64,000 nucleotides of DNA from Psychrobacter coccoides (GCF_017498085.1 NZ_JAGBKM010000002.1:60846-124845), one strand, 5' to 3'. Shown: positions 31,437 to 40,952, counted from the stretch's first letter. Numbers and translations are program-made. Notes: a model not told the origin generated them from the sequence alone.

Positions 31437-32231
31437 ATGAAATTACAGATTTTAAGCGATTTACACATCGATAGCTACGCTCGCCAGTCACATCCCATGG
31501 GTCATATCCCCAAGACAGAGGCTGACTTGGTGCTGGTAGCAGGAGATACTGCCAATAGCGATAGCGGCATGCCTTGGTTGCAAGAGCAGGCGGCACGGTT
31601 GCAAGTCCCTGTCGTGACTATTGCTGGCAATCATGAGTACTTTAGTGAAGATGTACTGCATTTTGACAAAAAACTGGCAACGTGGGACAACTATAATACC
31701 ACCACCTGTCAGGGGCTACGTTTTTTGCAATGCCAATATATGGATGTGGGTGATGTGCGCATCCTAGGCTGTACCTTGTGGACCGACTATCAATATCAAG
31801 CTGATGAAGATACTATGATGGTTGCTAGGCGATTTATGCGAGACTATAAGCAGATTTATGCCGGATATGATTTGTTTTCACCTGAGGTCTCGATACAGAT
31901 TCATGCTAAGCAGCGTCAATGGCTGCAGCAAGCCTTGATGGCGGCCAAAACGCTTGGCAAAAAAACGGTGGTAATGAGTCACCACAGTATCAGCCCATTA
32001 TCTGTGTCTGAGAAGTATGCTAACTTGCCAAGTAATGCTGCTTTTGTAAGTGATCTATCTGCTTGGATGTATGAGTCATGGGCGCCTACGCTTTGGGTGC
32101 ATGGACATACCCATGAAGCATTTGATTATCAAATTCACAACACGCGTGTGCTCGTCAACCCTCGTGCTTATCCCAATGAAGTCAGCAGCACTGAGATAGC
32201 ATTTGCTTGGGACAAAGTGATTGAAATCTAA
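31437..32231 (+). CDS. Calcineurin-like metallophosphoesterase
   Basis: The protein has 264 residues from ATG 31437; a TTG six codons earlier is less likely. The five metallophosphoesterase motifs are seen in order: SDLHID (D8, H10), AGDTAN, AGNHEY, SHHS and HGHTHE. These bind two metal ions and hydrolyse a phosphoester. No signal peptide is visible, so it is cytoplasmic. The substrate is not predictable from the sequence. It sits alone between pyrF and a histidine phosphatase gene on the same strand. Confidence 0.88.
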   Translation: MKLQILSDLHIDSYARQSHPMGHIPKTEADLVLVAGDTANSDSGMPWLQEQAARLQVPVVTIAGNHEYFSEDVLHFDKKLATWDNYNTTTCQGLRFLQCQYMDVGDVRILGCTLWTDYQYQADEDTMMVARRFMRDYKQIYAGYDLFSPEVSIQIHAKQRQWLQQALMAAKTLGKKTVVMSHHSISPLSVSEKYANLPSNAAFVSDLSAWMYESWAPTLWVHGHTHEAFDYQIHNTRVLVNPRAYPNEVSSTEIAFAWDKVIEI

Positions 32232-32349
32232 GTTTTTTCTAATGGTCTGTCATGAGACAAGCATCAGAGGACGACAAGCCAAGACTTTATATCGTTACTC
32301 AACTTGTATTTCTTTCACTTAAGATGAGAATTCTGCTACGCTAGTCGCC

Positions 32350-33186
32350 ATGAATAAACTTCCAGATTCTTATAATTCTAAGCATCAGGCTGAAGCATCT
32401 CTGACCAAAAACCCAATTGCGCCAGCACCTGCTCACTTGCCTGATAGTATGATTCCATCGGTTGAGCTGCTGCCAACTGATAAGCGGCTTATTTTATTTA
32501 CCAGACACTCCCTGCGTGAGCGCTCTGATGGGCAGGGGTTTGCCAGCTATCAGCTGCCATTAACCCCTAGAGGTCGTGTGCTCGCTAAGTCATGGGGTCG
32601 TTGGCTTGCAAGTCATTTACCTTATTCATTGGATGTCGATAGTATCTCAAGCCCGATTGGACGTTGTATTGATACTGCACAATTGATGCAAGAGGGGGCA
32701 GGGCTAGAGCGCCATATTGAGCATCAGTCGTTGTTGGTCGAGCCTGGTAGTCTGGTGACTGAGCCTGATATTGCGAATCGGGTGTTTAAAGAGATCGGGG
32801 TACTTAACTTTATCAATCGGTTTTTGCAAGGCAATCTTGAAGGCACCAAAAATGCGTATCAAGGTGGCTTGGATATTTTATCGCTTTTTTATCAAAACCA
32901 GCCGCAGCCGGGTCATCTAATGTTGGCAGTGAGCCATGATACGTTACTGTCTGCTTTTTTAGCAGTCATGCTTGATGTTGTCGAGATCGATTGGAATGAC
33001 TGGCCTAAGATGATGGAAGGAGTGTTTTTGTGGTTTGATGATAGGCCTTTTGATAAAGCAAATGCTTATTTTATTTGGCGGGGTGAGGTGTATGTGCGTC
33101 CCATCAAGAGTTTGTTAGATGGCTATCGCTTATCAGGGTTTCCTTCTAACAAGCTCTTATTACCGCCAGAAGTAAAGTGGACATAA
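32350..33186 (+). CDS. Histidine phosphatase superfamily protein
   Basis: The protein has 278 residues. A polar N-terminal ~45 residues precede the catalytic core, which starts LILFTRHSLRERSDG. R52-H53 is the usual RH dyad, but RHG becomes RHS. The second His lies in SHDT (H196-D197), the HD form used by the acid-phosphatase branch. SSPIGRCIDTAQ fits the phosphate-pocket arginine. The C-terminal half has WNDWPKMMEGVFLWF, unlike phosphoglycerate mutase. The substrate is unknown. No signal peptide was recognised. Confidence 0.8.
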   Translation: MNKLPDSYNSKHQAEASLTKNPIAPAPAHLPDSMIPSVELLPTDKRLILFTRHSLRERSDGQGFASYQLPLTPRGRVLAKSWGRWLASHLPYSLDVDSISSPIGRCIDTAQLMQEGAGLERHIEHQSLLVEPGSLVTEPDIANRVFKEIGVLNFINRFLQGNLEGTKNAYQGGLDILSLFYQNQPQPGHLMLAVSHDTLLSAFLAVMLDVVEIDWNDWPKMMEGVFLWFDDRPFDKANAYFIWRGEVYVRPIKSLLDGYRLSGFPSNKLLLPPEVKWT

Positions 33187-33196
33187 CGCTTTAAAC

Positions 33197-33227
33197 AAAA
33201 AAAGCCTTGTCACAAGAACAAGGCTTT
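33197..33227. terminator. Terminator shared by histidine phosphatase gene and rpsT
   Basis: Perfect 10 bp stem AAAGCCTTGT/ACAAGGCTTT with a 7 base loop. Seven A residues on the plus strand give a T-run for the minus-strand rpsT transcript; the plus-strand side is weaker. It lies between convergent gene ends. Confidence 0.85.
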
Positions 33228-33257
33228 AGCAAACACCTAATGTGGTCGCTGCAAATC

Positions 33258-33524
33258 TTATGCCTGTAAGGCTTTGATCGCTTTGTTTAGACGGCTCTTA
33301 CGGCGAGCAGCTTTATTCTTATGAATAATGCCTTTGTCAGCCATACGATCAATCACAGGTACCGCTTTTTTGTAAGCTTCGGTAGCTGCGTCATAATCTT
33401 TTGATTCGATAGCCGCATCAACACGCTTTAAATAAGTACGAACCATAGAGCGTTGTGACGCAGATTCTTGACGACGTTTGGTGTTTTGACGGGCGCGTTT
33501 ACGAGCTTGTGCAGTATTAGCCAC
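33258..33524 (-). CDS. rpsT: 30S ribosomal protein S20
   Basis: The protein has 88 residues, beginning (M)[12 protein letters not shown] and ending [10 protein letters not shown], the standard lysine/arginine-rich three-helix S20. The start is a GTG with an excellent AAGGAG site seven bases upstream. An upstream ATG that would add 33 residues (33623) has no such support and its extension is not S20-like. E. coli rpsT also uses a non-ATG start (TTG), linked to translational autocontrol. Confidence 0.97.
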   Translation of the reverse strand: MANTAQARKRARQNTKRRQESASQRSMVRTYLKRVDAAIESKDYDAATEAYKKAVPVIDRMADKGIIHKNKAARRKSRLNKAIKALQA

Positions 33525-33977
33525 GCGTATCTCCTTTATGAAAGACAGATAAAAATGTGTGAAAGTTGATTGCAATAAATAAGGGTTCGAACAATCATCG
33601 GTGACGAGCAGCCGTCTCGTCAAATATGATGTCGATGTCTGTTGTTAGGGTCTCTAGTACCCATAAAACATCGCAACCGTCAAAACCATTTGGAATAATT
33701 AAACAGTTATGACGTGTAAAGCCGGATATCTTAACAAATTATTGCGCTAAGAACAATGTATTTGATTGTTAAAACTCAAAGAAGTTATGACTGGGGTGGT
33801 TCTCTGATAGGCAGTGTAAAGGAATGCAGGTTATTAGTCGGTTGTGATTCATTACCGTGATAAAATCTCTTACAATAAACTTTAGAATCCCCATCTCTAC
33901 AGGGCCCTAACTTAGGTATGATAGCCTAAGGTTAGGTATGATAGTCAAAAGATCAAATAAAAGAAGATGGATAGGGT
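33525..33977. other. Spacer between rpsT and NAD(P)-binding gene
   Basis: A 453 bp region between divergent genes, with no coding frame supported. Its right end carries a direct repeat and dyad at 33911-33944, listed separately. Confidence 0.5.
33911..33944. repeat. Tandem 13-mer with dyad upstream of NAD(P)-binding gene
   Basis: TTAGGTATGATAG occurs at 33912-33924 and again at 33932-33944, a 20 bp period (about two helical turns). The first copy also forms a dyad, CTTAGG-tatgatag-CCTAAG (33911-33930). It lies 34 bp before the next gene's ATG, so it could be an operator or leader structure. Confidence 0.55.
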
Positions 33978-34679
33978 ATGCAGCGAAAAGCAGTTATCAT
34001 TGGCGCAACAGGGTTGGTAGGACAACATCTGATCAAGCAGCTTAGTGAAATTTATGACACTGTAATTGTGATTGCTCGGCGTCCACCGCGCTATATCAAC
34101 GCCAGTATGCGTTTTTATCAAGTCACTGACTTTAATAATTTGGCAGAAGTGTTTGCCAGTGTAGGGGTCGATGGTTCAACAGACGCATTTAGCTGCTTAG
34201 GTACGACCAAAAAGCAAGCAGGCAGTGATGAGGTGTTTAGAAAAGTAGATCATGATTATAATGTCAACTTTGCCAAGCTATGCTATGACAAAGGGGTCAA
34301 AAACTTCTTTTTATTGTCTGCTATGAATGCAGACTTAGACAGTCGGTTTTTGTACAATCAAGTAAAAGCGGAGACAGAGCAGTCTATCACCGCTATAGGT
34401 TTTGAGCAGTTGGTTATTTTTCGCCCTTCACTACTGTTGGGCAAGCATAAAGGCCGGCCACTTGAGAATATTAGCCAAACAGTCTTTAAGCTCATCTCGC
34501 CATTGGTGTCTGAATCACTGCCTCTACATCCAATCTCAGCCAAACGAGTGGCCATCGCTATGGCAATGGCGGCACATGACGTATACGAGCGTAATAGATA
34601 TCGTAAAGAGAGTGTGCCAAGCACGACAGATATCATCGAAAACAAACAGATGCTAGCGATGACACGAGTAAAAAAGTAG
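33978..34679 (+). CDS. NAD(P)-binding atypical SDR family protein
   Basis: The protein has 233 residues. The N-terminal Rossmann motif is IIGATGLVGQHL (G9xTGxxG). FSCLGTTKKQAGS, FLLSAMNADLDS and YNQVKAETEQ (a YxxxK-like element) match the atypical SDR/NAD(P)H-binding group related to eukaryotic HTATIP2 and E. coli YbjT-like proteins. The reaction is not known. GG-rich sequence lies just before the ATG. rraA follows after 38 bp on the same strand. Confidence 0.8.
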   Translation: MQRKAVIIGATGLVGQHLIKQLSEIYDTVIVIARRPPRYINASMRFYQVTDFNNLAEVFASVGVDGSTDAFSCLGTTKKQAGSDEVFRKVDHDYNVNFAKLCYDKGVKNFFLLSAMNADLDSRFLYNQVKAETEQSITAIGFEQLVIFRPSLLLGKHKGRPLENISQTVFKLISPLVSESLPLHPISAKRVAIAMAMAAHDVYERNRYRKESVPSTTDIIENKQMLAMTRVKK

Positions 34680-34717
34680 AATAAAAGCCATTAACCCTCA
34701 ACAAGGAGTGTATCATC

Positions 34718-35254
34718 ATGTCAGAATCGACAGCTATGAACAAAGAGAATTTTGTCACTTGTGATTTATTGGATGCCAATCCTGAGTCGCAGGTCTGCCT
34801 GCCCAATATCGAAGGCAAGTCATTTCACAGCTTTGGGGCAAAAGACAAGTTTTGCGGCGAAATAGTGACCGTAAAATGCTTTGAAGATAATAGCCGAGTC
34901 AAAGCGCTATTAAATAGTGATGGTAAGGACAACAATGGCGAGGGCAAAGTACTGGTCGTTGATGGCGGTGGCTCTATGCGTTGTGCGTTACTTGGCGATA
35001 TGATTGCCCAGTCCGCTATCGATAATGGTTGGGCAGGGGTCATTGTCTACGGCTGTGTCCGTGATGTTGATGACCTAGCACAGATGGACATTGGGGTTAA
35101 GGCACTTGGCTGTATTCCACGCAAGTCTACCCGCCGTGATGAAGGGCAAACGGATCTAGAAATCAGCTTTGGTGATTTGACGTTGAACTCAGGAATGTTT
35201 GTCTATGTCGATAATAACGGCATTATTGCCAGTGACAAGCCTTTGATCGATTAA
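34718..35254 (+). CDS. rraA: Ribonuclease E activity regulator RraA
   Basis: The protein has 178 residues; the ATG has AAGGAG about ten bases upstream. LVVDGGGSMRCALLGDMIAQSAIDNGWAGVIVYGCVRDVDDLAQMDIGVKAL follows the RraA pattern closely, with the C-terminal STRRDEGQ and LNSGMFVYVDNNGIIAS. In E. coli, RraA forms a trimer that binds RNase E and slows mRNA decay. A short insertion (SDGKDNNGEGK) makes it longer than the usual ~160 residues. It ends at a strong terminator. Confidence 0.93.
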   Translation: MSESTAMNKENFVTCDLLDANPESQVCLPNIEGKSFHSFGAKDKFCGEIVTVKCFEDNSRVKALLNSDGKDNNGEGKVLVVDGGGSMRCALLGDMIAQSAIDNGWAGVIVYGCVRDVDDLAQMDIGVKALGCIPRKSTRRDEGQTDLEISFGDLTLNSGMFVYVDNNGIIASDKPLID

Positions 35255-35277
35255 GATAAATTATCACTAAAGACAGC

Positions 35278-35313
35278 AAAAGCCCCAGTCTATGTGAATA
35301 GACTGGGGCTTTT
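35278..35313. terminator. Strong terminator between rraA and BCCT gene
   Basis: Perfect 15 bp stem AAAAGCCCCAGTCTA/TAGACTGGGGCTTTT with a 6 base loop, followed by a T-run. It is bidirectional and lies between convergent genes. Confidence 0.93.
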
Positions 35314-35348
35314 TTGTAGCCATCAGTGGTCGACTGTATCAACAGTCC

Positions 35349-36983
35349 CTAGTATTTTTCTAATTCAGAGAGCATCTGCTCGCGCGCTTTGTAAATGCGC
35401 CGTAAGCCAAGCCAAAGACTCAAACACATGACGATCAGCACCACGGTAAAGGGTAGTCCGGTACTGACCGAGCCGGCCTGAATGGTTTTGAGTGCCTCGG
35501 CGCCGCCGCCATAAAGTAAAGCGATCGCAATAGCGCCCTCAGCGATGGCCCAAAAGATACGCTGAGCCACAGGCGCTTCAATCTTACCGCCTGCGGTGAT
35601 GGTGTCAATCACTAACGAGCCTGAGTCTGAGGAGGTGACAAAAAACACCATAACCAAAATAATGGCGATTAAGGACGTTATGGTACCAAGGGGCAGATTA
35701 TCTAGCATCTGGAACAAAGTGAGCGAGGCATTGCTCACCCCGCCTGCCAGTTCGCCCACTTGGTTTTGGTATTGACTCAGCCCTGTCTGACCGAAGATAG
35801 TCATCCAAATGATGGTAACCAGCGTGGGTGCGAGCATAACGGACACCACAAACTCGCGTACCGTACGGCCTTTTGAGATACGTGCGATAAACATACCGAC
35901 AAATGGCGACCAACTGATCCACCACGCCCAATAAAATACCGTCCATGTGTGAAAAAAGTCACTGTCAGCACGGTTGACTGGGTTAGATAGCGGTACGATA
36001 TAAGAGATATAATCAGCGGTAGTTGCAGCGATTTTGCCCAATAAGCCCAGCGAGTTACCCACAAAAAATACAAACAACAGTAACGCTGCGGCCGCTATCA
36101 TATTGACGTTACTCAGTACCTTGACCCCGCCATCAAGGCCACGTGCCACAGATATCGTGGCAAGTGCTGTGACCACCACGATGATCATCATCTCCAGTGA
36201 GTTGCCAGCAAAATCCCAACCAAACAGATAGTTCAACCCGCTACCGGCTTGCTGAGCACCAAGCCCTAGTGAGGTTGCCAGACCAAAGATGGTAGCCAGC
36301 ACGGCAAGTACGTCGATGATGTGACCGGGTAAACCCCAAGTCTTTTCCTTAAATATAGGGTAAAATACCGAACGCATGGTCAGCGGAAAGCGAAAGTTAT
36401 AAGCAAAAAGTGCTAAAGACAGACCCACTACAGCATAAATTGCCCAAGGGTGCAGTCCCCAGTGATACATGGTGGCACCCATCGCTGCCCGATATGCCTC
36501 AGGGCTGTCCGCCGCCACATTCAGCGGTGTACCTGCCCAGCCACTGGCATAAGCAAGCGGCTCTGCCACGCTCCAAAACATCAGCCCAATACCCATACCA
36601 GCAGCAAACAACATCGCAAGCCATGAGCGTCTATTGAAGTCGGGGCGTGCATTGATGCCACCAATACGGATACTGCCATAAGGCGATACAATCAAAATAA
36701 AGCAAAATAACACCATGATGTTGGCAGTGCTGACAAAGAACCAATCAAACCGATTAACCACCCAATCCTTAGTGCCATTTAGCCATAAATTGGCAGTTTC
36801 AGGTGCTAGCAAGGTAAACAGCACAAAGCCGATAACCGCAAGCGCAGTCACAAAAAACACAGGGTTATGCAGCTCTAAGCCGAATATATCAATATTGTTT
36901 TCTCCCACCTTGTGCTTGGTGGTGTAGAGTTGCCGCCGGAACTTGTCAATTAGCGGTTTGGGAATTTTTTTGTGCTCGTTCAT
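35349..36983 (-). CDS. BCCT family betaine/carnitine/choline transporter
   Basis: The protein has 544 residues from ATG 36983, which has AGGAG ten bases upstream. A further upstream ATG (37046) adds 21 residues but has no ribosome site. Twelve membrane helices are expected. Family motifs are GMGIGLMFWSVAEPL and, in the substrate-binding helix, WTVFYWAWWISWSPFVGMFIARISKGRTVREF. Such carriers import glycine betaine, choline or carnitine for osmotic protection or catabolism, driven by Na+ or H+. The exact substrate is not readable. It is divergent from mfd, with several dyads in between. Confidence 0.92.
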   Translation of the reverse strand: MNEHKKIPKPLIDKFRRQLYTTKHKVGENNIDIFGLELHNPVFFVTALAVIGFVLFTLLAPETANLWLNGTKDWVVNRFDWFFVSTANIMVLFCFILIVSPYGSIRIGGINARPDFNRRSWLAMLFAAGMGIGLMFWSVAEPLAYASGWAGTPLNVAADSPEAYRAAMGATMYHWGLHPWAIYAVVGLSLALFAYNFRFPLTMRSVFYPIFKEKTWGLPGHIIDVLAVLATIFGLATSLGLGAQQAGSGLNYLFGWDFAGNSLEMMIIVVVTALATISVARGLDGGVKVLSNVNMIAAAALLLFVFFVGNSLGLLGKIAATTADYISYIVPLSNPVNRADSDFFHTWTVFYWAWWISWSPFVGMFIARISKGRTVREFVVSVMLAPTLVTIIWMTIFGQTGLSQYQNQVGELAGGVSNASLTLFQMLDNLPLGTITSLIAIILVMVFFVTSSDSGSLVIDTITAGGKIEAPVAQRIFWAIAEGAIAIALLYGGGAEALKTIQAGSVSTGLPFTVVLIVMCLSLWLGLRRIYKAREQMLSELEKY

Positions 36984-37113
36984 AGGTGACGAATCTCCTG
37001 ATGAGGTAGCTGAGCTGTTTGATAAGATGTCCTGGTTAACAAACATGAGTTAATAAAAATGTATTAAAAGTGCAACAGCTAAAAAGTAGGCCATACTAAC
37101 AAATAGCTGACCA

Positions 37114-37157
37114 TTGTCAAACGGTGACAAACCGTTACGGCATTGATTTGGTCAATG
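37114..37157. promoter_or_regulatory. Overlapping dyads between BCCT gene and mfd
   Basis: TTGTCA-aacgg-TGACAA (37114-37130), AACGG-tgacaaa-CCGTT (37120-37136) and CATTG-atttggt-CAATG (37141-37157) lie in a row. On the minus strand the first includes TTGACA, a perfect -35 hexamer for the BCCT gene, with TATGGC 19 bp further on. The cluster looks like an operator region. Confidence 0.5.
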
Positions 37158-37176
37158 TAAAAAATGTTCGTATAAT
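37148..37176 (+). promoter_or_regulatory. Predicted mfd promoter
   Basis: TTGGTC (37148-37153), 17 bp spacer, TATAAT (37171-37176), 36 bp before the mfd ATG. It overlaps the third dyad listed for this spacer. Confidence 0.65.
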
Positions 37177-37211
37177 AGCCTTCTACTTCCTAACCATGAC
37201 TTGAATTTGCT

Positions 37212-40200
37212 ATGCCTATCACTGCTTTGACTGCCGCATTTGCCCCCATTAATCAGAAGCTGTTTCCTATTAAGGAGTCGCAAAAACGTTGGCTCGCTCC
37301 TGTTCACGGTGCAGTCAGCAGCTTGTGGCTGGCAAGTTTGGTTGATGAGCCGTTATGGAAGGTTGAGGAGCGATTAAAAGTCGTGGTAACCCGGGATCAA
37401 AACCAGCTCAATCAGATAGAGACCGAGCTGGCGTTTTGCGGTGTCGATGCTTATGTGTTTCCTGACTGGGAAACCCTGACCTATGATGAGCTGTCACCGC
37501 ATCAGGATATTGTCAGTGAACGTATTAATCTGCTTACTGATATGCCGACATCAGGTGTCTTGCTTATATCCGTACAGACCCTCATGCAGCGTGTGGCACC
37601 GCCCAGCTGGCTGATTGGTCAGCATTTCGATCTTAGTGTCGGTGATACTTTTGATATCAATACCCAGCGTGAGCTGTTGGCAAAGGCGGGTTACCGAGCG
37701 GTAGAAAACGTCTTTGAGCCAGGCGAGTTTGCTGTTCGTGGCAGTATTGTTGATATTTTTGCGATGGGGCAGCCATTCCCACTGCGCTTGGATCTGTTTG
37801 ATGATGAGATTGAAACCATCAAGTTTTTTCATCCCCAAACTCAGCGAACCTTAACTGAGGCTGATCTTAAAGCCTTGATTGCAAATAATGATCAAAGCAT
37901 GGGGCAAGAATCACTGTCGCTACTGCATAAGCTGCCAGATATCTCTAAACCCCTGACGCAGTTTCAGATACTTCCTGCCAAAGAGTTTCCATTAGAAGAA
38001 GGTCGAGAGACGTTCCGTACCAACTTCGCCGAGATGTTTCCCAATACCAGCAGCCGTAAGTCTGAGCTGCACAAAGACGTGATGGCAGGGATTGCCAGTA
38101 GCGGGCTTGAATATTATCAGCCATTATTTTTTGATCTAGAGGATTGGGAAGCACAAGGTACGCTATTTTCTTATCTACCCAGTGACGCTTTGTTTATCAC
38201 GGATGAGCTTATCAGTGAAAAACAGTCAGACTATTGGTCACAAATCCAGCGTCGTTATGAAGAACGCCGTCATGATATCGATAAGCCTATTGTCGCTCCT
38301 GAATGGCTATATTTACTCTCAAATGTACTTAATGAGCAGCTCAAGCGCTTCCCCCGTGTGATTCTTAGTGCCCGTGACGAGCTGACTGCTCATGATGATT
38401 CAGCGGATATGTCCGACTCAAAAAAGCAAAAAGGTGTGGTGACGCTAAGTGCAGAGCACCCACCGCAGCTATCTGTCAATCATCAAAAGGCCGAGCCCTT
38501 AACTGCGCTGTTAGCATTTTTAGAGCGTCAAGCGCAGACAGACACGCCAGTGCTGATCGTCGCTGAGACGGCTGGTCGCCGTGAGATATTAATAGAGCTG
38601 TTCAAAGGTAAGATCGGCATCACCACCTATAATAACTTTGAGGCATTTTTGGCAAATCAGCATACGCAGCAGTCGATACAGCAGGATAGCCTGCCTCAGG
38701 TGGGTTTGACCGTTGCCCCGATTGAGCGTGGCGTTTATGTCCCTGAGCGTCTGGTGCTCATTAGTGAAACTCAGCTGTTTGGCCGTCAAGTACTACAAAC
38801 ACGCCGTCGCCGTCACAGTGGGGTATCTGAAGAGTTTTTAGTCAAAAGCGTCACAGAGATGACTGAAGGCAGTCCAGTCGTTCATATTGAGCACGGTATC
38901 GGCCGTTATAATGGTCTGATTACGTTAGATGTGGGTGATGGTGAGCAAGAGTTTATTCATTTAAAATATGCTGACGATGCCAGTATCTATGTGCCTGTCG
39001 CAAACTTACAAATGATCAGTCGCTACAGTGGTGGTGATCCAGCGCTGGCACCACTACATAAGATCGGTAGCGGCAAGTGGGATAAGGCCAAGCAAAAAGC
39101 GCTCGAACAAATTCATGATGTGGCTGCTGAGTTGCTTAATATGCAGGCAAGGCGTGAAGCAAAAGTAGGTATTCACTTTAAGATAGATATTTCACAGTAC
39201 GAGCTGTTTGCCAGTCAATTTGCTTATGAAGAAACCCCAGATCAGGCCAATGCCATTCAGGCAGTGATGCATGATATGAAGCAAAACCAACCTATGGATA
39301 GACTTATTTGTGGGGATGTGGGCTTTGGTAAGACAGAAGTGGCGATGCGTGCCGCCTTTATTGCAGTTAGCGCCGGTTATCAAGTGGCGGTACTGGTACC
39401 GACGACTTTGCTGGCAGGACAGCACGAAGATAACTTTCGTGATCGTTTTGCTGATTGGCCAGTACGTATCGAAACCCTATCACGATTTGGCGGCAAAAAA
39501 CATCAAGATACGGTGTTGACAGATCTGGCGGCAGGTAAGGTCGATATCGTTATCGGTACGCATAAACTGCTGCAAGAAGACGTTCAGTTTGCTAATTTGG
39601 GCTTGATGATTGTCGACGAGGAGCATCGCTTTGGCGTGCGGCATAAAGAGCGTATTAAGGCGATTCAGACCGACGTAGATAGTCTTTCTATGACCGCCAC
39701 ACCCATTCCACGTACGCTAAATATGGCGCTATCTGGTATGCGTGACATGTCAATTATTGCCACGCCGCCTGCCCGTCGTCTCGCCATCAAAACCTTTGTC
39801 ATGCAAAAGACACAGGCGTTAATGAAAGAGGCTATCTTACGTGAGCTATTACGTGGCGGGCAGGTTTACTTTTTACATAATGATGTCGCTAGTATCGAGC
39901 GTATGGCAGAGACAATTCGTGAGCTGGTGCCAGAAGCTAGGGTAGGGGTGGCGCATGGTCAAATGCAAGAACGGCAGCTTGAACAAATCATGCAGCAGTT
40001 TTATCATAAAAAATTCAACGTCTTGGTGTGTACGACGATTATCGAGACAGGTATCGATGTCCCCAATGCCAATACCATTATTATTGAGCGGGCTGACAAG
40101 TTTGGGCTGGCACAGCTGCATCAATTGCGTGGCCGTGTGGGCCGTAGTCATCATCAAGCCTACTGTTACTTACTGGTGCCATCGTTAAAAGGGCTTAAAG

Positions 40201-40892
40201 GCGATGCAAAGCGACGTCTACACGCTATCGAGCGTGCCAATACGCTTGGCGCAGGCTTTATGCTAGCCAGCGAAGATTTAGAGATTCGAGGAGCCGGAGA
40301 GATACTCGGCAAGCAGCAAAGTGGCAATATGCAGGCGATTGGTTTTAGCTTGTATATGGATATGCTCGAGCGGGCTACCAAAGCGATTAAAGCCGGTAAA
40401 GAGCCAGATTTAAACACCCCGTTATCACTGACCAGCGAGATCAATCTGCACAGTGCCGCCTTGATACCAGAAGCCTACTTACACGACGTACACCAGCGTT
40501 TATTATTTTATAAGCGTATTAGTAATGCTGATGACAAGGAGGCGTTGACGGATATTCGTACTGAGATGATAGATCGCTTTGGTAGCTTGCCTGATCAAAC
40601 CAAGCAGCTGTTTGCCATTCATGGTCTGCGTTTACAAGCCGAGCCGCTTAAAATCAATAAAATAGATGCCAATAGCAATAGCGTAACATTGGAGTTTGCT
40701 CCCGATACCCCAGTTGATGCGTTAGCGATTATTAAGCTGATTCAATCCGATGGTCAGCGCTATCGCATGAATGGCGCTTCAGGCATTCGCTATACAGATG
40801 CCGACAAGCTTGAAACTGCTGAGCAGCGAGTGACTGTCATTCAAGAGCTGCTGCGCTACTTTAGTGAGCATATGGTGCTCGAGGCGGTATAG
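37212..40892 (+). CDS. mfd: Transcription-repair coupling factor Mfd
   Basis: The protein has 1226 residues (E. coli 1148). The UvrB-like N-terminal region (VFPDWETLTYDELSPHQD...) is followed by the RNA polymerase-interacting domain (VHIEHGIGRYNGLITLDVGD), the helicase core with Walker A GDVGFGKTE (701-709) and DEEH (802-805), TATPIPRTL, QLHQLRGRVGRS, and the C-terminal TRCF domain. It removes stalled RNA polymerase and recruits UvrA. An insertion around residues ~395-430 (ELTAHDDSADMSDSKKQKG) accounts for part of the extra length. Confidence 0.97.
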   Translation: MPITALTAAFAPINQKLFPIKESQKRWLAPVHGAVSSLWLASLVDEPLWKVEERLKVVVTRDQNQLNQIETELAFCGVDAYVFPDWETLTYDELSPHQDIVSERINLLTDMPTSGVLLISVQTLMQRVAPPSWLIGQHFDLSVGDTFDINTQRELLAKAGYRAVENVFEPGEFAVRGSIVDIFAMGQPFPLRLDLFDDEIETIKFFHPQTQRTLTEADLKALIANNDQSMGQESLSLLHKLPDISKPLTQFQILPAKEFPLEEGRETFRTNFAEMFPNTSSRKSELHKDVMAGIASSGLEYYQPLFFDLEDWEAQGTLFSYLPSDALFITDELISEKQSDYWSQIQRRYEERRHDIDKPIVAPEWLYLLSNVLNEQLKRFPRVILSARDELTAHDDSADMSDSKKQKGVVTLSAEHPPQLSVNHQKAEPLTALLAFLERQAQTDTPVLIVAETAGRREILIELFKGKIGITTYNNFEAFLANQHTQQSIQQDSLPQVGLTVAPIERGVYVPERLVLISETQLFGRQVLQTRRRRHSGVSEEFLVKSVTEMTEGSPVVHIEHGIGRYNGLITLDVGDGEQEFIHLKYADDASIYVPVANLQMISRYSGGDPALAPLHKIGSGKWDKAKQKALEQIHDVAAELLNMQARREAKVGIHFKIDISQYELFASQFAYEETPDQANAIQAVMHDMKQNQPMDRLICGDVGFGKTEVAMRAAFIAVSAGYQVAVLVPTTLLAGQHEDNFRDRFADWPVRIETLSRFGGKKHQDTVLTDLAAGKVDIVIGTHKLLQEDVQFANLGLMIVDEEHRFGVRHKERIKAIQTDVDSLSMTATPIPRTLNMALSGMRDMSIIATPPARRLAIKTFVMQKTQALMKEAILRELLRGGQVYFLHNDVASIERMAETIRELVPEARVGVAHGQMQERQLEQIMQQFYHKKFNVLVCTTIIETGIDVPNANTIIIERADKFGLAQLHQLRGRVGRSHHQAYCYLLVPSLKGLKGDAKRRLHAIERANTLGAGFMLASEDLEIRGAGEILGKQQSGNMQAIGFSLYMDMLERATKAIKAGKEPDLNTPLSLTSEINLHSAALIPEAYLHDVHQRLLFYKRISNADDKEALTDIRTEMIDRFGSLPDQTKQLFAIHGLRLQAEPLKINKIDANSNSVTLEFAPDTPVDALAIIKLIQSDGQRYRMNGASGIRYTDADKLETAEQRVTVIQELLRYFSEHMVLEAV

Positions 40893-40920
40893 AGCTTGCG
40901 GCAGTGAATCGCTAATGGCG

Positions 40921-40952
40921 CTATTTTATCTGGCTGATAACTGATAAAATAG
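40921..40952. repeat. Perfect inverted repeat after mfd
   Basis: CTATTTTATC and GATAAAATAG form a perfect 10 bp stem with a 12 base loop, 28 bp after the mfd stop and 71 bp before the HIT gene. No T-run follows, so it may be a weak terminator or an operator. Confidence 0.45.

Noticed and set aside
33525..33623. N-terminally extended S20 start
   Set aside because: The extension is unlike S20; the GTG at 33524 has an AAGGAG site and gives the normal 88 residues.
36984..37046. Upstream ATG start for the BCCT gene
   Set aside because: It has no ribosome site, whereas ATG 36983 has AGGAG ten bases upstream.
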